Shown one piece after another: positions 42,791 to 49,936 of a DNA stretch of 64,000 nucleotides (position 1 is its first letter; each line of letters begins with the position of its first letter). This DNA is from Maribellus comscasis (lineage in GTDB: Bacteria > Bacteroidota > Bacteroidia > Bacteroidales > Prolixibacteraceae): assembly GCF_009762775.1 (NCBI RefSeq), contig NZ_CP046401.1, positions 6,770,001 through 6,834,000 of the forward strand, written 5' to 3'. A program made the translations under genes and the position numbers. Below the pieces are notes generated by a model, which ran no database searches, had not been told where the DNA came from, and saw only the letters and a list, made by a program, of their open reading frames with translations.

Positions 42791-44158
42791 ATGAAAAATT
42801 TCAGTTTTGTATTTTTTATTGCTTTGGCTCTTTTGAGTTCATGCAATGCTCCGGAAAAAAAAGAAAAAAAGCAGCCTAATTTTATTGTTTTTATTGCCGA
42901 TGACGCGGCCTGGAACGAATGTGCACCTTATGGTAACGAAGTTATTCGCACACCAAATATTAACAAGCTGGCTGAAGAAGGTCTGGTTTTCGATAATGCC
43001 TTTTTAACGGCCAGTTCGTGTAGTCCAAGCAGATGCAGTATCCTGACAGGGCGCTATCCGCACAGCACAGGAGCACCCGAATTACATATGCCCTTGCCTC
43101 ATAACCAGGTATTGTTTGCCGGAGAATTGCAAAAAGCCGGATATTATACAGCCGTCGCCGGGAAATATCATATCGGAGATCCGCGCCCGGAGTTTGATAC
43201 GATATACGGAGGCTCGCCAAGTGGCTGTGAATTCTGGGTTGAAGCGATGGAAAACAGGCCCAAAGATAAACCTTTCTTTATGTGGCTGGCGGCCATGGAT
43301 CCACATCGTCCTTATAAACCAAATACCATTGCCAAACCACACGACCCAGCCAAAATTATTGTGCCGCCATATTTGCCTGACAACGATTCTACCAGAAAAG
43401 ACCTTGCCCTGTACTACGATGAGATATCACGTCTGGACAGTTATTTGGGAAAAGTGATGCAGGTTTTAAAAGATCAGGGTGAAGACGAAAATACCTTGAT
43501 TATTTATATGACCGACAACGGAAGGCCTTTTCCGCGGGCAAAAACCAGGCTCTACGACAGTGGTATAAAAACACCTTTTATTGTTCGCTGGCCCGCTAAA
43601 ATTAAAAAGGGACGCACCGATGCCCTTGTAAGTTCAATTGATATTGCTCCTACCTTTTGTGAATTGGCCGGATTAAACAGTTCTCCTACTTTTCAGGGAG
43701 TATCTTTTGTTCCGGTTTTGAACGATTATTCGGCGACAGTCAGAGATTACATCGCCGGGGAACATAACTGGCATGATTATCAGTCATTTGAACGGGCAAT
43801 CCGGAATACTGAGTTTCTTTATATCCGTAACACATTTCCTGAGCTTAACGCGTCGCCACCGGCTGATGCAGTCGGCAGTTTAACTTACCAGGAAATGATA
43901 AAAATGTACAACGCAGGCAAATTGAATGAAAATCAGCTGGACTGTTTTATCGCACCACGCCAGGTTGAAGAATTGTACGATGTGGCTAAAGATCCCTATC
44001 AGTTTAATAATTTAGCTGAAAATCCGGATTACGAAAAAACCTTAACCGAAATGAGAAACAAACTGGATGAATGGATAATTCAGTACAACGATACCATTCC
44101 TGAAAATCCTACACCAGACAAATTTGACCGCTGGACCGGGAAAAGATTGGTGGACTAA
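42791..44158 (+). CDS. Family S1 sulfatase, lipoprotein
   Basis: A 455-aa predicted lipoprotein (lipobox L-L-S-S-C, Cys18). Metal-binding Asp37-Asp38 (I-A-D-D-A-A-W), formylglycine motif C-S-P-S-R with Cys77, and M-T-D-N-G-R-P-F-P-R-A-K are present. It shares the D-N-G-x-P-F-P-R-A-K block with the sulfatase at 12,331, so both probably belong to the same branch (N-sulfoglucosamine sulfohydrolase-like S1 subfamilies). It stands alone after recN, away from the glycan island, and directly before the repeat-flanked cassette region. Confidence 0.92.
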   Translation: MKNFSFVFFIALALLSSCNAPEKKEKKQPNFIVFIADDAAWNECAPYGNEVIRTPNINKLAEEGLVFDNAFLTASSCSPSRCSILTGRYPHSTGAPELHMPLPHNQVLFAGELQKAGYYTAVAGKYHIGDPRPEFDTIYGGSPSGCEFWVEAMENRPKDKPFFMWLAAMDPHRPYKPNTIAKPHDPAKIIVPPYLPDNDSTRKDLALYYDEISRLDSYLGKVMQVLKDQGEDENTLIIYMTDNGRPFPRAKTRLYDSGIKTPFIVRWPAKIKKGRTDALVSSIDIAPTFCELAGLNSSPTFQGVSFVPVLNDYSATVRDYIAGEHNWHDYQSFERAIRNTEFLYIRNTFPELNASPPADAVGSLTYQEMIKMYNAGKLNENQLDCFIAPRQVEELYDVAKDPYQFNNLAENPDYEKTLTEMRNKLDEWIIQYNDTIPENPTPDKFDRWTGKRLVD

Positions 44159-44305
44159 TTATGATAAATAAGATTGACTGAAATATAGCTTAAGAGTATT
44201 TCAAAAATATTCGGCATTGAAAATCATTTTTAAAAACCAGTGTAGGAAAATTAAATTCAAGCTACACGATTACGATATATGTATAAGCTTTATATGATAT
44301 GTACG

Positions 44306-44321
44306 ATAGCTGCATAGCTAT
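44306..44321. repeat. Small hairpin upstream of structured repeat copy 1
   Basis: ATAGCT (44,306-44,311) pairs with AGCTAT (44,316-44,321), followed by TTAATATGGTGTC. The same arrangement with different stem bases (AGCC/GGCT, then TTAATATAGTGTC) occurs at 48,201-48,212, so structure rather than sequence is kept. It lies in the 868-bp gene-free stretch 44,159-45,026. Confidence 0.6.
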
Positions 44322-44400
44322 TTAATATGGTGTCACGAATGAGTCTCTGAGAAATACGAAGATTCGTCAACGCATCAATATAAAATAATTTTTAACGCGT

Positions 44401-44700
44401 TGAGAATCGCATGCAACTATTTTTTAGCACACTTATTCAGAATAGCAGAATTTAAAAAGCGTTGGCTGGTGCGATTTATTTACCCGAGTGGATTTAACGA
44501 GGGCAATCGAAGAACGAGTGCAGACATAATATTGAATTATAGGGCGAACCATGCCAGAAACTACTGTATACACTTTTACATAAAATCTTTGCCGATATAT
44601 GACTTATCAGCCATATATCTGATTTTATATAAACCAGCAGAGCTGGGCGTAATTTGTGTAGAATTCCAGAATAAACAATTAAATACGTTTGTCCTATAAT
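44401..44700 (+). repeat. Structured repeat, copy 1 (left flank of the three-gene cassette)
   Basis: About 300 bp closely related to 48,275-48,586. The first about 150 bp are nearly identical in the two copies; the remainder keeps paired helices. An outer helix ATTATAGG (44,536-44,543) / CCTATAAT (44,693-44,700) encloses three hairpin elements: TTTACATAAAATC (44,575-44,587) with GATTTTATATAAA (44,621-44,633); inside it GATATATG (44,594-44,601) with CATATATC (44,612-44,619); then CCAGC/GCTGG (44,634-44,646). A 99-codon frame across it is not credible as a gene. Confidence 0.8.
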
Positions 44701-44780
44701 GTAGTGCATTATATTAACATTGCTTTGGCTACTGGAACATCAACATTAAATCACCACTAAACATCAATTTGAAAAATGAT

Positions 44781-44791
44781 TTAAAAGCGCG
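44781..44791 (+). repeat. Direct repeat word, left (TTAAAAGCGCG)
   Basis: The 11-bp word recurs exactly at 47,853-47,863, within a longer imperfect match of about 30 bp (continuing TGGGCAAAAAGTTTTGG here and TTGGACAGAAAATTTGG there). The pair brackets the three-gene operon at a distance of 3,072 bp and could mark the recombination boundaries of the cassette. Confidence 0.55.
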
Positions 44792-45026
44792 TGGGCAAAA
44801 AGTTTTGGAACTGAAGTTTTCGCCAACGGAACACTTTTTTGCGGAGAGAAACGGAGTAAATGGGTGTGGAGTGTAGAAACTAAGCTTAAGCAAAATAATT
44901 GAATATTGAACGACACATAATATTTGGAATCAATTAAAATTAAATTTCTAAAGTACCTGTAATCATTTCTGATTTTGTAATTTTATGTTTTATAAAAATC
45001 AGGAACCAATAAATTGAACCTTAACA

Positions 45027-46241
45027 ATGAAAAAAAGAAAGGTTATGAGAATTGATATTTTATCAAGAATTAATGATGAAAAAATTGGAGCACTTAATGT
45101 GCTAGCGGAAATATTAGTAAAGGATTACTTGCGCATTGCGAAGCATATCATTGATGATAATGAAATGCAAAGGAAAAAAGTAAAATCGTCGAAAACAGTA
45201 TATTCCTTACTTAGAAATGACCTTAAACAAGGATGTACAATACCTCCCATCTTTCTGGCAGTAAGAAAGGAAGCCATTGATGAAAATGAAGATGAGTATC
45301 TTCAGAATATTACGGATGATGAAATTAAAGAATCTATTCGGGATAAGAAACTGATTATTTTGGATGGTCTTCAACGAACTCATCAAATGCTTGCACTGGA
45401 AGATGAATTAAAAAAGACAGGGGATAAAGAAGCTTTGGATAAATTTCACACCAGAAGGTTAAGAGTAGAATTGTATGTCGGAATAAATAAAATTGGCATT
45501 TTATATAGAATGTTAACTTTAAATACGGGACAAACACCCATGTCTATACGCCACCAAATTGAAATCTTGTATCAGGATTACATTACCGATACAAAAATTG
45601 AAGGTGTAGAATTATTAAGAGAAGTTGATGGACCTAAAACTATTGGAGTTGGCAGATACAAATTCAGTGATGTGGTAGATGGATTCCAATCTTACCTTGA
45701 AAAAAATGAGCTATCCTTTGACCGTGCGACATTATTAGATGACATAAAGAGTTTAGAAAAGTTATCTAAAAAAGGGCAAAAGGTTGAACTATTCCAGCAA
45801 TTCTTAAAATCTTTCCACAAGTTTATGGAAAAGATTGAAGAGATTAGCGATGGTTGGGAATTTTCAAAGAGTGATTATACGGATGATTTTGTCCAACCCT
45901 TTGGAAGGAACATTGCAAATTTTTATTTAAGACCGCAAGTTATAACAGCTTTTGGTGCCATTGTAGGTGTTTTAGAGGAGAATGATGTTTTATCTGACTT
46001 TGATGAATTATGTGACAAGTTGGATGATTTGGTTATTGGTGGTGACATTTATGAGGTTTATTATGATTTTCTCAGTAATCTGGAACACATAAGAACAACC
46101 TCCAAAAAAATTGGTAACAGTCAAAGAAGATATTTTTACCATTTCTTTAAATCCTTGCTAAATATTAATGATGAAAGTAGTTTAAATGTTAGGAAAGCTG
46201 TAAAAAAGGCAAGACAAATGTATAACGTGGAATTCTTGTAA
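45027..46241 (+). CDS. DGQHR/ParB-like domain protein, cassette gene 1, function unknown
   Basis: A 404-aa cytoplasmic protein. Residues 108-120 read K-L-I-I-L-D-G-L-Q-R-T-H-Q and residues about 165-172 read L-N-T-G-Q-T-P-M. Together these look like the D-G-Q-H-R motif and the downstream Asn-containing motif of the DndB/DGQHR and DUF262 proteins, which have a ParB/sulfiredoxin-like nucleotide-binding fold. The C-terminal half is helical (L-D-D-I-K-S-L-E-K-L-S-K-K-G-Q-K) with no recognised domain. Such folds occur in DNA-modification and phage-defence systems as sensors or regulators. TAATG overlap with the next gene shows tight coupling. The family call is by motif only. Confidence 0.75.
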   Translation: MKKRKVMRIDILSRINDEKIGALNVLAEILVKDYLRIAKHIIDDNEMQRKKVKSSKTVYSLLRNDLKQGCTIPPIFLAVRKEAIDENEDEYLQNITDDEIKESIRDKKLIILDGLQRTHQMLALEDELKKTGDKEALDKFHTRRLRVELYVGINKIGILYRMLTLNTGQTPMSIRHQIEILYQDYITDTKIEGVELLREVDGPKTIGVGRYKFSDVVDGFQSYLEKNELSFDRATLLDDIKSLEKLSKKGQKVELFQQFLKSFHKFMEKIEEISDGWEFSKSDYTDDFVQPFGRNIANFYLRPQVITAFGAIVGVLEENDVLSDFDELCDKLDDLVIGGDIYEVYYDFLSNLEHIRTTSKKIGNSQRRYFYHFFKSLLNINDESSLNVRKAVKKARQMYNVEFL

Positions 46242-47401
46242 TGGCTCTATTATTTAAAAAGTTGGGGGTTGGTGATATACAATTCGACAGCGTTCGTTTT
46301 AGTTCACAAACAAGTGATTTTACGTTGTCCAGCGTAGAATTTCCAGAAGATGAACTGAAATGTGAGTTTTGTTTTGAAAAAAACAATAATTACTCTTTTC
46401 TGAGAGATTCACATTTTATAATAAAACTTTTTAATAATCCTGATTTTGCCGCAAACGATATTTATCAAATTTTTGATAATGCTACAGAAAACGAAGGGAA
46501 CCATGGTAGACTTGGTTACTTGATTCCATTACAATCATTGATAAATTCACAACATGATTATGGTGAAAACGAACACTTTTCTCTATACGCTTATCATTGT
46601 ATAAGAAAACTTTTAAAGGGAGATGATGGTATCCCTTATAAAAAAATAGAAATTGTTCCAAATAGAAGAATTGACCTGGAATCACTTTATGGTGAAAATA
46701 CACATGTCTTAATTCTTTATAAACCATATATTAGGATATGGGAAAATTTTCACAACCACAAGTTTAGATTAGATTCATTTCTACCATGTTTATGGTCTTT
46801 TGGTTATTTACAAATTCTTGAATCAAATTTTAATAAATTATATAAAGGTGAAAATCAACCAATTCATTCATCCAGACCGGAAGGTGGAAGGCTACACTTC
46901 GTCTCAACTTCTTCTGAATTACACAAAGACCCATATATTTTAAACTTATTTACTTCTTTTCTTTATTTCCAAGAACATGAGCTTGTAAGATTCCATTTAT
47001 TATACCAAGTAATTGAATTATTGATTGAAAAAGTTTTTCAAGTTGATTTAAGTAGTATTATTTCCGATTTTAATAATAATTCAGATGACTTCTATGATAT
47101 AAGAGAAAGGCTATCTAAAACGGCTAATGAAAAATCCAGGATAGATAAATTATTTAATTCTTTTTGTGGGATTCCAATTAACTATTTAAATGATTTACGA
47201 CACAGTTGCAATGATTTCTTAACATCAGTAAAACCTGAATACGTGCAAGATACTCCCACAAAAGCATTATATAAAACAAGGTCGCTTGTTTTTCATAGCT
47301 TAAGAGCATTGCCTGTAAATTATGAAACTAACCTAAAAAATGTGAATCTACAATTGGAAAGACTTCTCATAAAAGCAATTCAGGATTTTAGTATTACATA
47401 G
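46241..47401 (+). CDS. HEPN-motif protein, cassette gene 2, candidate RNase effector
   Basis: A 386-aa protein that overlaps the first cassette gene by one base. The N-terminal about 240 residues are a mixed fold that I do not recognise, with aromatic-rich segments (F-L-P-C-L-W-S-F-G-Y-L-Q). The C-terminal about 150 residues are helical and contain L-Y-K-T-R-S-L-V-F-H-S-L-R with Arg347 and His352, an R-x4-H motif in the R-S-x-x-V-H style of ApeA-like HEPN ribonucleases. HEPN proteins with this motif cut RNA in toxin-antitoxin, CRISPR and abortive-infection systems. An effector role in this operon is inferred. Confidence 0.72.
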   Translation: MALLFKKLGVGDIQFDSVRFSSQTSDFTLSSVEFPEDELKCEFCFEKNNNYSFLRDSHFIIKLFNNPDFAANDIYQIFDNATENEGNHGRLGYLIPLQSLINSQHDYGENEHFSLYAYHCIRKLLKGDDGIPYKKIEIVPNRRIDLESLYGENTHVLILYKPYIRIWENFHNHKFRLDSFLPCLWSFGYLQILESNFNKLYKGENQPIHSSRPEGGRLHFVSTSSELHKDPYILNLFTSFLYFQEHELVRFHLLYQVIELLIEKVFQVDLSSIISDFNNNSDDFYDIRERLSKTANEKSRIDKLFNSFCGIPINYLNDLRHSCNDFLTSVKPEYVQDTPTKALYKTRSLVFHSLRALPVNYETNLKNVNLQLERLLIKAIQDFSIT

Positions 47402-47409
47402 TCTTTAAG

Positions 47410-47856
47410 ATGGATAAAATCTACAAATACGCACAGCATTTTGTTAAGCTTGAATTAATGAAAGCTCGCTTTGAAGTTTTTGAAAACGAAAGTGGGAGCA
47501 GGGGAGTGGATTTTATAATTAAATCAAAATCAGGGAAATATTATGAAATTTCATTGCATACATTAAATCTCGAAAATGTAGACAGAAGTATTAAAATTCC
47601 TCAAACAGATTGGAATTATGAATTGCCTGATAATCTATTGATTGCGTTAGTACTTTTTATGAAGAAAATGGAACCTGCGGTGTTTTTAATTCCATGTAAA
47701 GTATTAAAAGAACCAGATAATCGCTTCTTTTTCAATAATGAACAAGACGAACGTTTTAAGTATTTATCTAACTGGGAGATAAAAATATTTACCAACGGAA
47801 TTAAAGAATTAAGCGAAAAATATGCATTGGTTAATACCGCTAATCAACTGGATTAA
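47410..47856 (+). CDS. Small PD-(D/E)XK-like protein, cassette gene 3, function unknown
   Basis: A 148-aa protein starting 8 bp after gene 2. The pattern K-Y-A-Q-H-F-V-K-L-E-L...R-G-V-D-F-I-I-K-S...Y-Y-E-I-S-L-H-T resembles short restriction-endonuclease-like proteins of the DUF4365 / misnamed aspartate ammonia-lyase group. Asp34 and Glu46 stand where the acidic residues of PD-(D/E)XK nucleases fall, but the expected Lys at position 48 is Ser, so catalysis is doubtful. It might bind nucleic acid or act as a specificity or immunity subunit. The stop codon overlaps the right-hand direct repeat. Confidence 0.7.
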   Translation: MDKIYKYAQHFVKLELMKARFEVFENESGSRGVDFIIKSKSGKYYEISLHTLNLENVDRSIKIPQTDWNYELPDNLLIALVLFMKKMEPAVFLIPCKVLKEPDNRFFFNNEQDERFKYLSNWEIKIFTNGIKELSEKYALVNTANQLD

Positions 47857-47863
47857 AAGCGCG
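47853..47863 (+). repeat. Direct repeat word, right (TTAAAAGCGCG)
   Basis: Exact copy of 44,781-44,791; it overlaps the stop codon of cassette gene 3 and runs into GCGTTGG. The word GCGTTGG occurs five times in the cassette flanks on the + strand (44,459; 47,861; 47,890; 48,183; 48,333). At 47,863 and 48,185 the sequence also fits GTTRRRY, the integron core-site consensus, but this can occur by chance. Confidence 0.5.
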
Positions 47864-47934
47864 TTGGACAGAAAATTTGGTGCGGGCTAGCGTTGGAATG
47901 TGCGTGGAAGCTTTAAATTTTCTTGATTCTTTTG

Positions 47935-47964
47935 TTTACTTTTCTTATCAAGAAGAAAAGTAAA
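47935..47964. repeat. Perfect 12-bp hairpin downstream of the cassette operon
   Basis: TTTACTTTTCTT (47,935-47,946) and AAGAAAAGTAAA (47,953-47,964) pair perfectly around a 6-nt loop. Similar Lys/Phe-codon-like hairpins are common intergenic repeats in Bacteroidota. It could end the operon transcript, although no T tract follows. It lies in the 796-bp gene-free stretch 47,857-48,652. Confidence 0.6.
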
Positions 47965-48200
47965 TGCCAGTCCGGCACAAGGACAAATAATTCTAAAATC
48001 ATTGGAGAACCGAACAAAGCAAGTGTGCAACAATTTTTGTCTGCATATTATTATGTTAAATATAATAAATATTAAAAATTGTTGTACTGTTGCGACAATT
48101 CAGCACAAACATCAATTTGGAATGCTATACAGAAAAACTTTTTTAGGGAGGGATTTTGTATTTATAGATGTGCGGCTGGTGTGCGTTGGATAAGTGCGAC

Positions 48201-48270
48201 AGCCGTGCGGCTATTTAATATAGTGTCGAATTATAGGAAAAACCATGCCAGGAAGCACGAAAAGTAAACT
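48201..48270 (+). repeat. Truncated third copy of the structured repeat
   Basis: Contains the AGCC/GGCT hairpin with TTAATATAGTGTC, then directly GAATTATAGG and AACCATGCCAG, which match the region at 44,534-44,556 of copy 1. It then stops matching and copy 2 begins. The truncated copy next to a full one suggests repeated insertion or deletion at this site. Confidence 0.55.
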
Positions 48271-48274
48271 CACT

Positions 48275-48586
48275 GAGAATCGCTTAAAAATATTTTTTAG
48301 CACAGTTATTCAGAATAGCAGAATTTAAAAAAGCGTTGGCTGGTGCGATTTATTTACCTGAGCGATTAGGCGAAGGCAAACGAGGAACGAGTGCAGACAT
48401 AATATTGAATTATAGGGAAAACATTTCGTGAATGTGCACAAATTACTTTTACATAAAATCGTACCGTTATCGGACTGCGTCGCGATAACTGATTCTATGT
48501 AAACCACGCTTAGCCGCGTGGACGTAATTTCACAAGATTTTGCTAAAGAACCCCTATTTTCAAAATTAATACGTTTGTCCTATAAT
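48275..48586 (+). repeat. Structured repeat, copy 2 (right flank of the three-gene cassette)
   Basis: Partner of 44,401-44,700 in the same orientation. The outer helix ATTATAGG (48,409-48,416) / CCTATAAT (48,579-48,586) is identical to copy 1. Inner helices are TTTACATAAAATC (48,448-48,460) / GATTCTATGTAAA (48,491-48,503), GTTATCG (48,466-48,472) / CGATAAC (48,483-48,489), and CCACGC (48,504-48,509) / GCGTGG (48,516-48,521). The last two helices have different bases from copy 1 yet pair fully, a covariation pattern that points to selection on a folded RNA or single-stranded DNA. Confidence 0.8.
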
Positions 48587-48617
48587 TGATATTATGATAA
48601 ATAATATATGTATTGAA

Positions 48618-48642
48618 AAAGGAGAGTTTATAGCTCTCCTTT
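48618..48642 (-). terminator. Rho-independent terminator of the TPR gene
   Basis: AAAGGAGAG (48,618-48,626) and CTCTCCTTT (48,634-48,642) form a perfect 9-bp stem with a 7-nt loop. On the - strand it lies about 10 bp after the TPR gene stop and is followed by a short T tract. Confidence 0.85.
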
Positions 48643-48652
48643 AACGATATAT

Positions 48653-49831
48653 TTATTGTCCTAATTTTTCCAACATCTCGTTGTACTTATCCATTTGTTT
48701 CATTCTGTAGTACAAGTTCTTTAATGATTCCAGTGTCATTATATCGTCAGGTTTTAATTCATTACACTTTTCCATATATGGTAAAGCTTTTTCCCACCAG
48801 ATATCTGCTTTTTTGGTTTCCTCCAAATATCTTTCATTTTCGTTTGCTGGAACAGAATTGGCAATCTCAATCTGCTGAACACCTTTATTATAGTATAATG
48901 CACCTAAATTATAATATGCACCGTAATTTTCCGAATCAACTTCTATTGCTTTTTCATATGATTCTATTGCTTTTTCGTCATTTTCAAGCTTTTCGAACAA
49001 AGTTCCCTGTGCAAAATAAAATGTAGCATTATCGGGATCTTGTTCTATAGCCATTTCCAGGTATTTCATTGCATCTTCTGTTTTATCCTGGTCCAAATAA
49101 ATCTGAATCATACTGGTAAGTACATTATTATCTTCCGGATATCTTTCAAAACCTTCCTGCAAAATTTCCAGGGCTCCCAATGTATCTTTTTTCATCTGGT
49201 ACGCACTTGCAATTAAACTGTAAGTTCTTGCTCCGTTATAACCATACTCAGCGGCTTCTTTGTAGTATTTGATAGCCTTATCATATTGCTGTGCGTTGTA
49301 AGCAGCCAAACCTGTATTATAAATAATAACTGTATCTACTGTTTCAGGATTGTCTCCCTTAATCAATGGCATACTGTTTATTTCCAGAATTTGTTCAAAA
49401 GCATTCAAAGCTTTTTCATAATCTTCGCTGTTAAACCCTTCAACAGCCTGATTGGTAAGATCATTGGTTAACAGCGTAAGTTTTATCTTTAAACCATTGC
49501 CGAACCTTCCTTTTTCATCCAGCTCCAATGCTTTTTTGTACGACTCGAAAGCTGTAGCCAGTGGATTTTCTGCCAGTTTTTTTACATTTTCGTCTTCCGA
49601 CTGATATATTGCCTGATATATTTCTCCTCTAACTTCCCATGTTTTCGGCCAGTCAATAGTTTTCTCCGATTTTTCATTCGAAGGATCTATTGTCTCCTTT
49701 ATGGTTTCCAATGCTTTTTCTAAATTACCAGAGTCCTTAAAATTTTGGGCACTGGTCACTTTTCCTTTTTGTGCAAAGCTCACACCGGCAGCAAAAATAA
49801 AAGTTAGTAGAATTATTGTTCTTTTCATCAC
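48653..49831 (-). CDS. Exported tetratricopeptide-repeat protein
   Basis: A 392-aa protein with a signal peptide (about 1-20, cleavage near S-F-A-Q-K). At least six TPR-like units follow, for example A-L-E-T-I-K-E-T-I, Y-N-A-Q-Q-Y-D-K-A-I-K-Y-Y-K-E-A-A-E, Y-L-E-M-A-I-E-Q-D-P-D-N-A-T and A-I-E-S-Y-E-K-A-I-E-V-D-S-E-N. TPR arrays are protein-interaction scaffolds; a periplasmic or outer-membrane-associated role is likely. It lies downstream of gyrA on the same strand after 105 bp and may be transcribed with it. No specific function can be named. Confidence 0.88.
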   Translation of the reverse strand: MMKRTIILLTFIFAAGVSFAQKGKVTSAQNFKDSGNLEKALETIKETIDPSNEKSEKTIDWPKTWEVRGEIYQAIYQSEDENVKKLAENPLATAFESYKKALELDEKGRFGNGLKIKLTLLTNDLTNQAVEGFNSEDYEKALNAFEQILEINSMPLIKGDNPETVDTVIIYNTGLAAYNAQQYDKAIKYYKEAAEYGYNGARTYSLIASAYQMKKDTLGALEILQEGFERYPEDNNVLTSMIQIYLDQDKTEDAMKYLEMAIEQDPDNATFYFAQGTLFEKLENDEKAIESYEKAIEVDSENYGAYYNLGALYYNKGVQQIEIANSVPANENERYLEETKKADIWWEKALPYMEKCNELKPDDIMTLESLKNLYYRMKQMDKYNEMLEKLGQ

Positions 49832-49936
49832 CTAAATTTTTATTGTTTTAATTTAAATTAATCTTTTACAAAAATATATGAATAATAAAATTATTCAAAC
49901 TTAACGGTTAATTCTCTATAATTTATTTTCTTATTG

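Noticed and set aside
44400..44699. 99-codon open frame over structured repeat copy 1
   Set aside because: It runs exactly through the paired helices, has no protein-like composition, and copy 2 does not keep the frame.
45027..47856. Integron gene cassettes proper
   Set aside because: GCGTTGG words partly fit the attC core, but no matching RYYYAAC partner or IntI gene is visible; kept only as a hypothesis.
48002..48193. 63-codon open frame in the right cassette flank
   Set aside because: No start context, no recognisable sequence, overlaps repeat-like DNA.
44401..48586. CRISPR array or retron ncRNA as explanation for the repeats
   Set aside because: The repeats are about 300 bp, only two to three copies, with no short regular spacing, no cas genes and no reverse transcriptase gene nearby.
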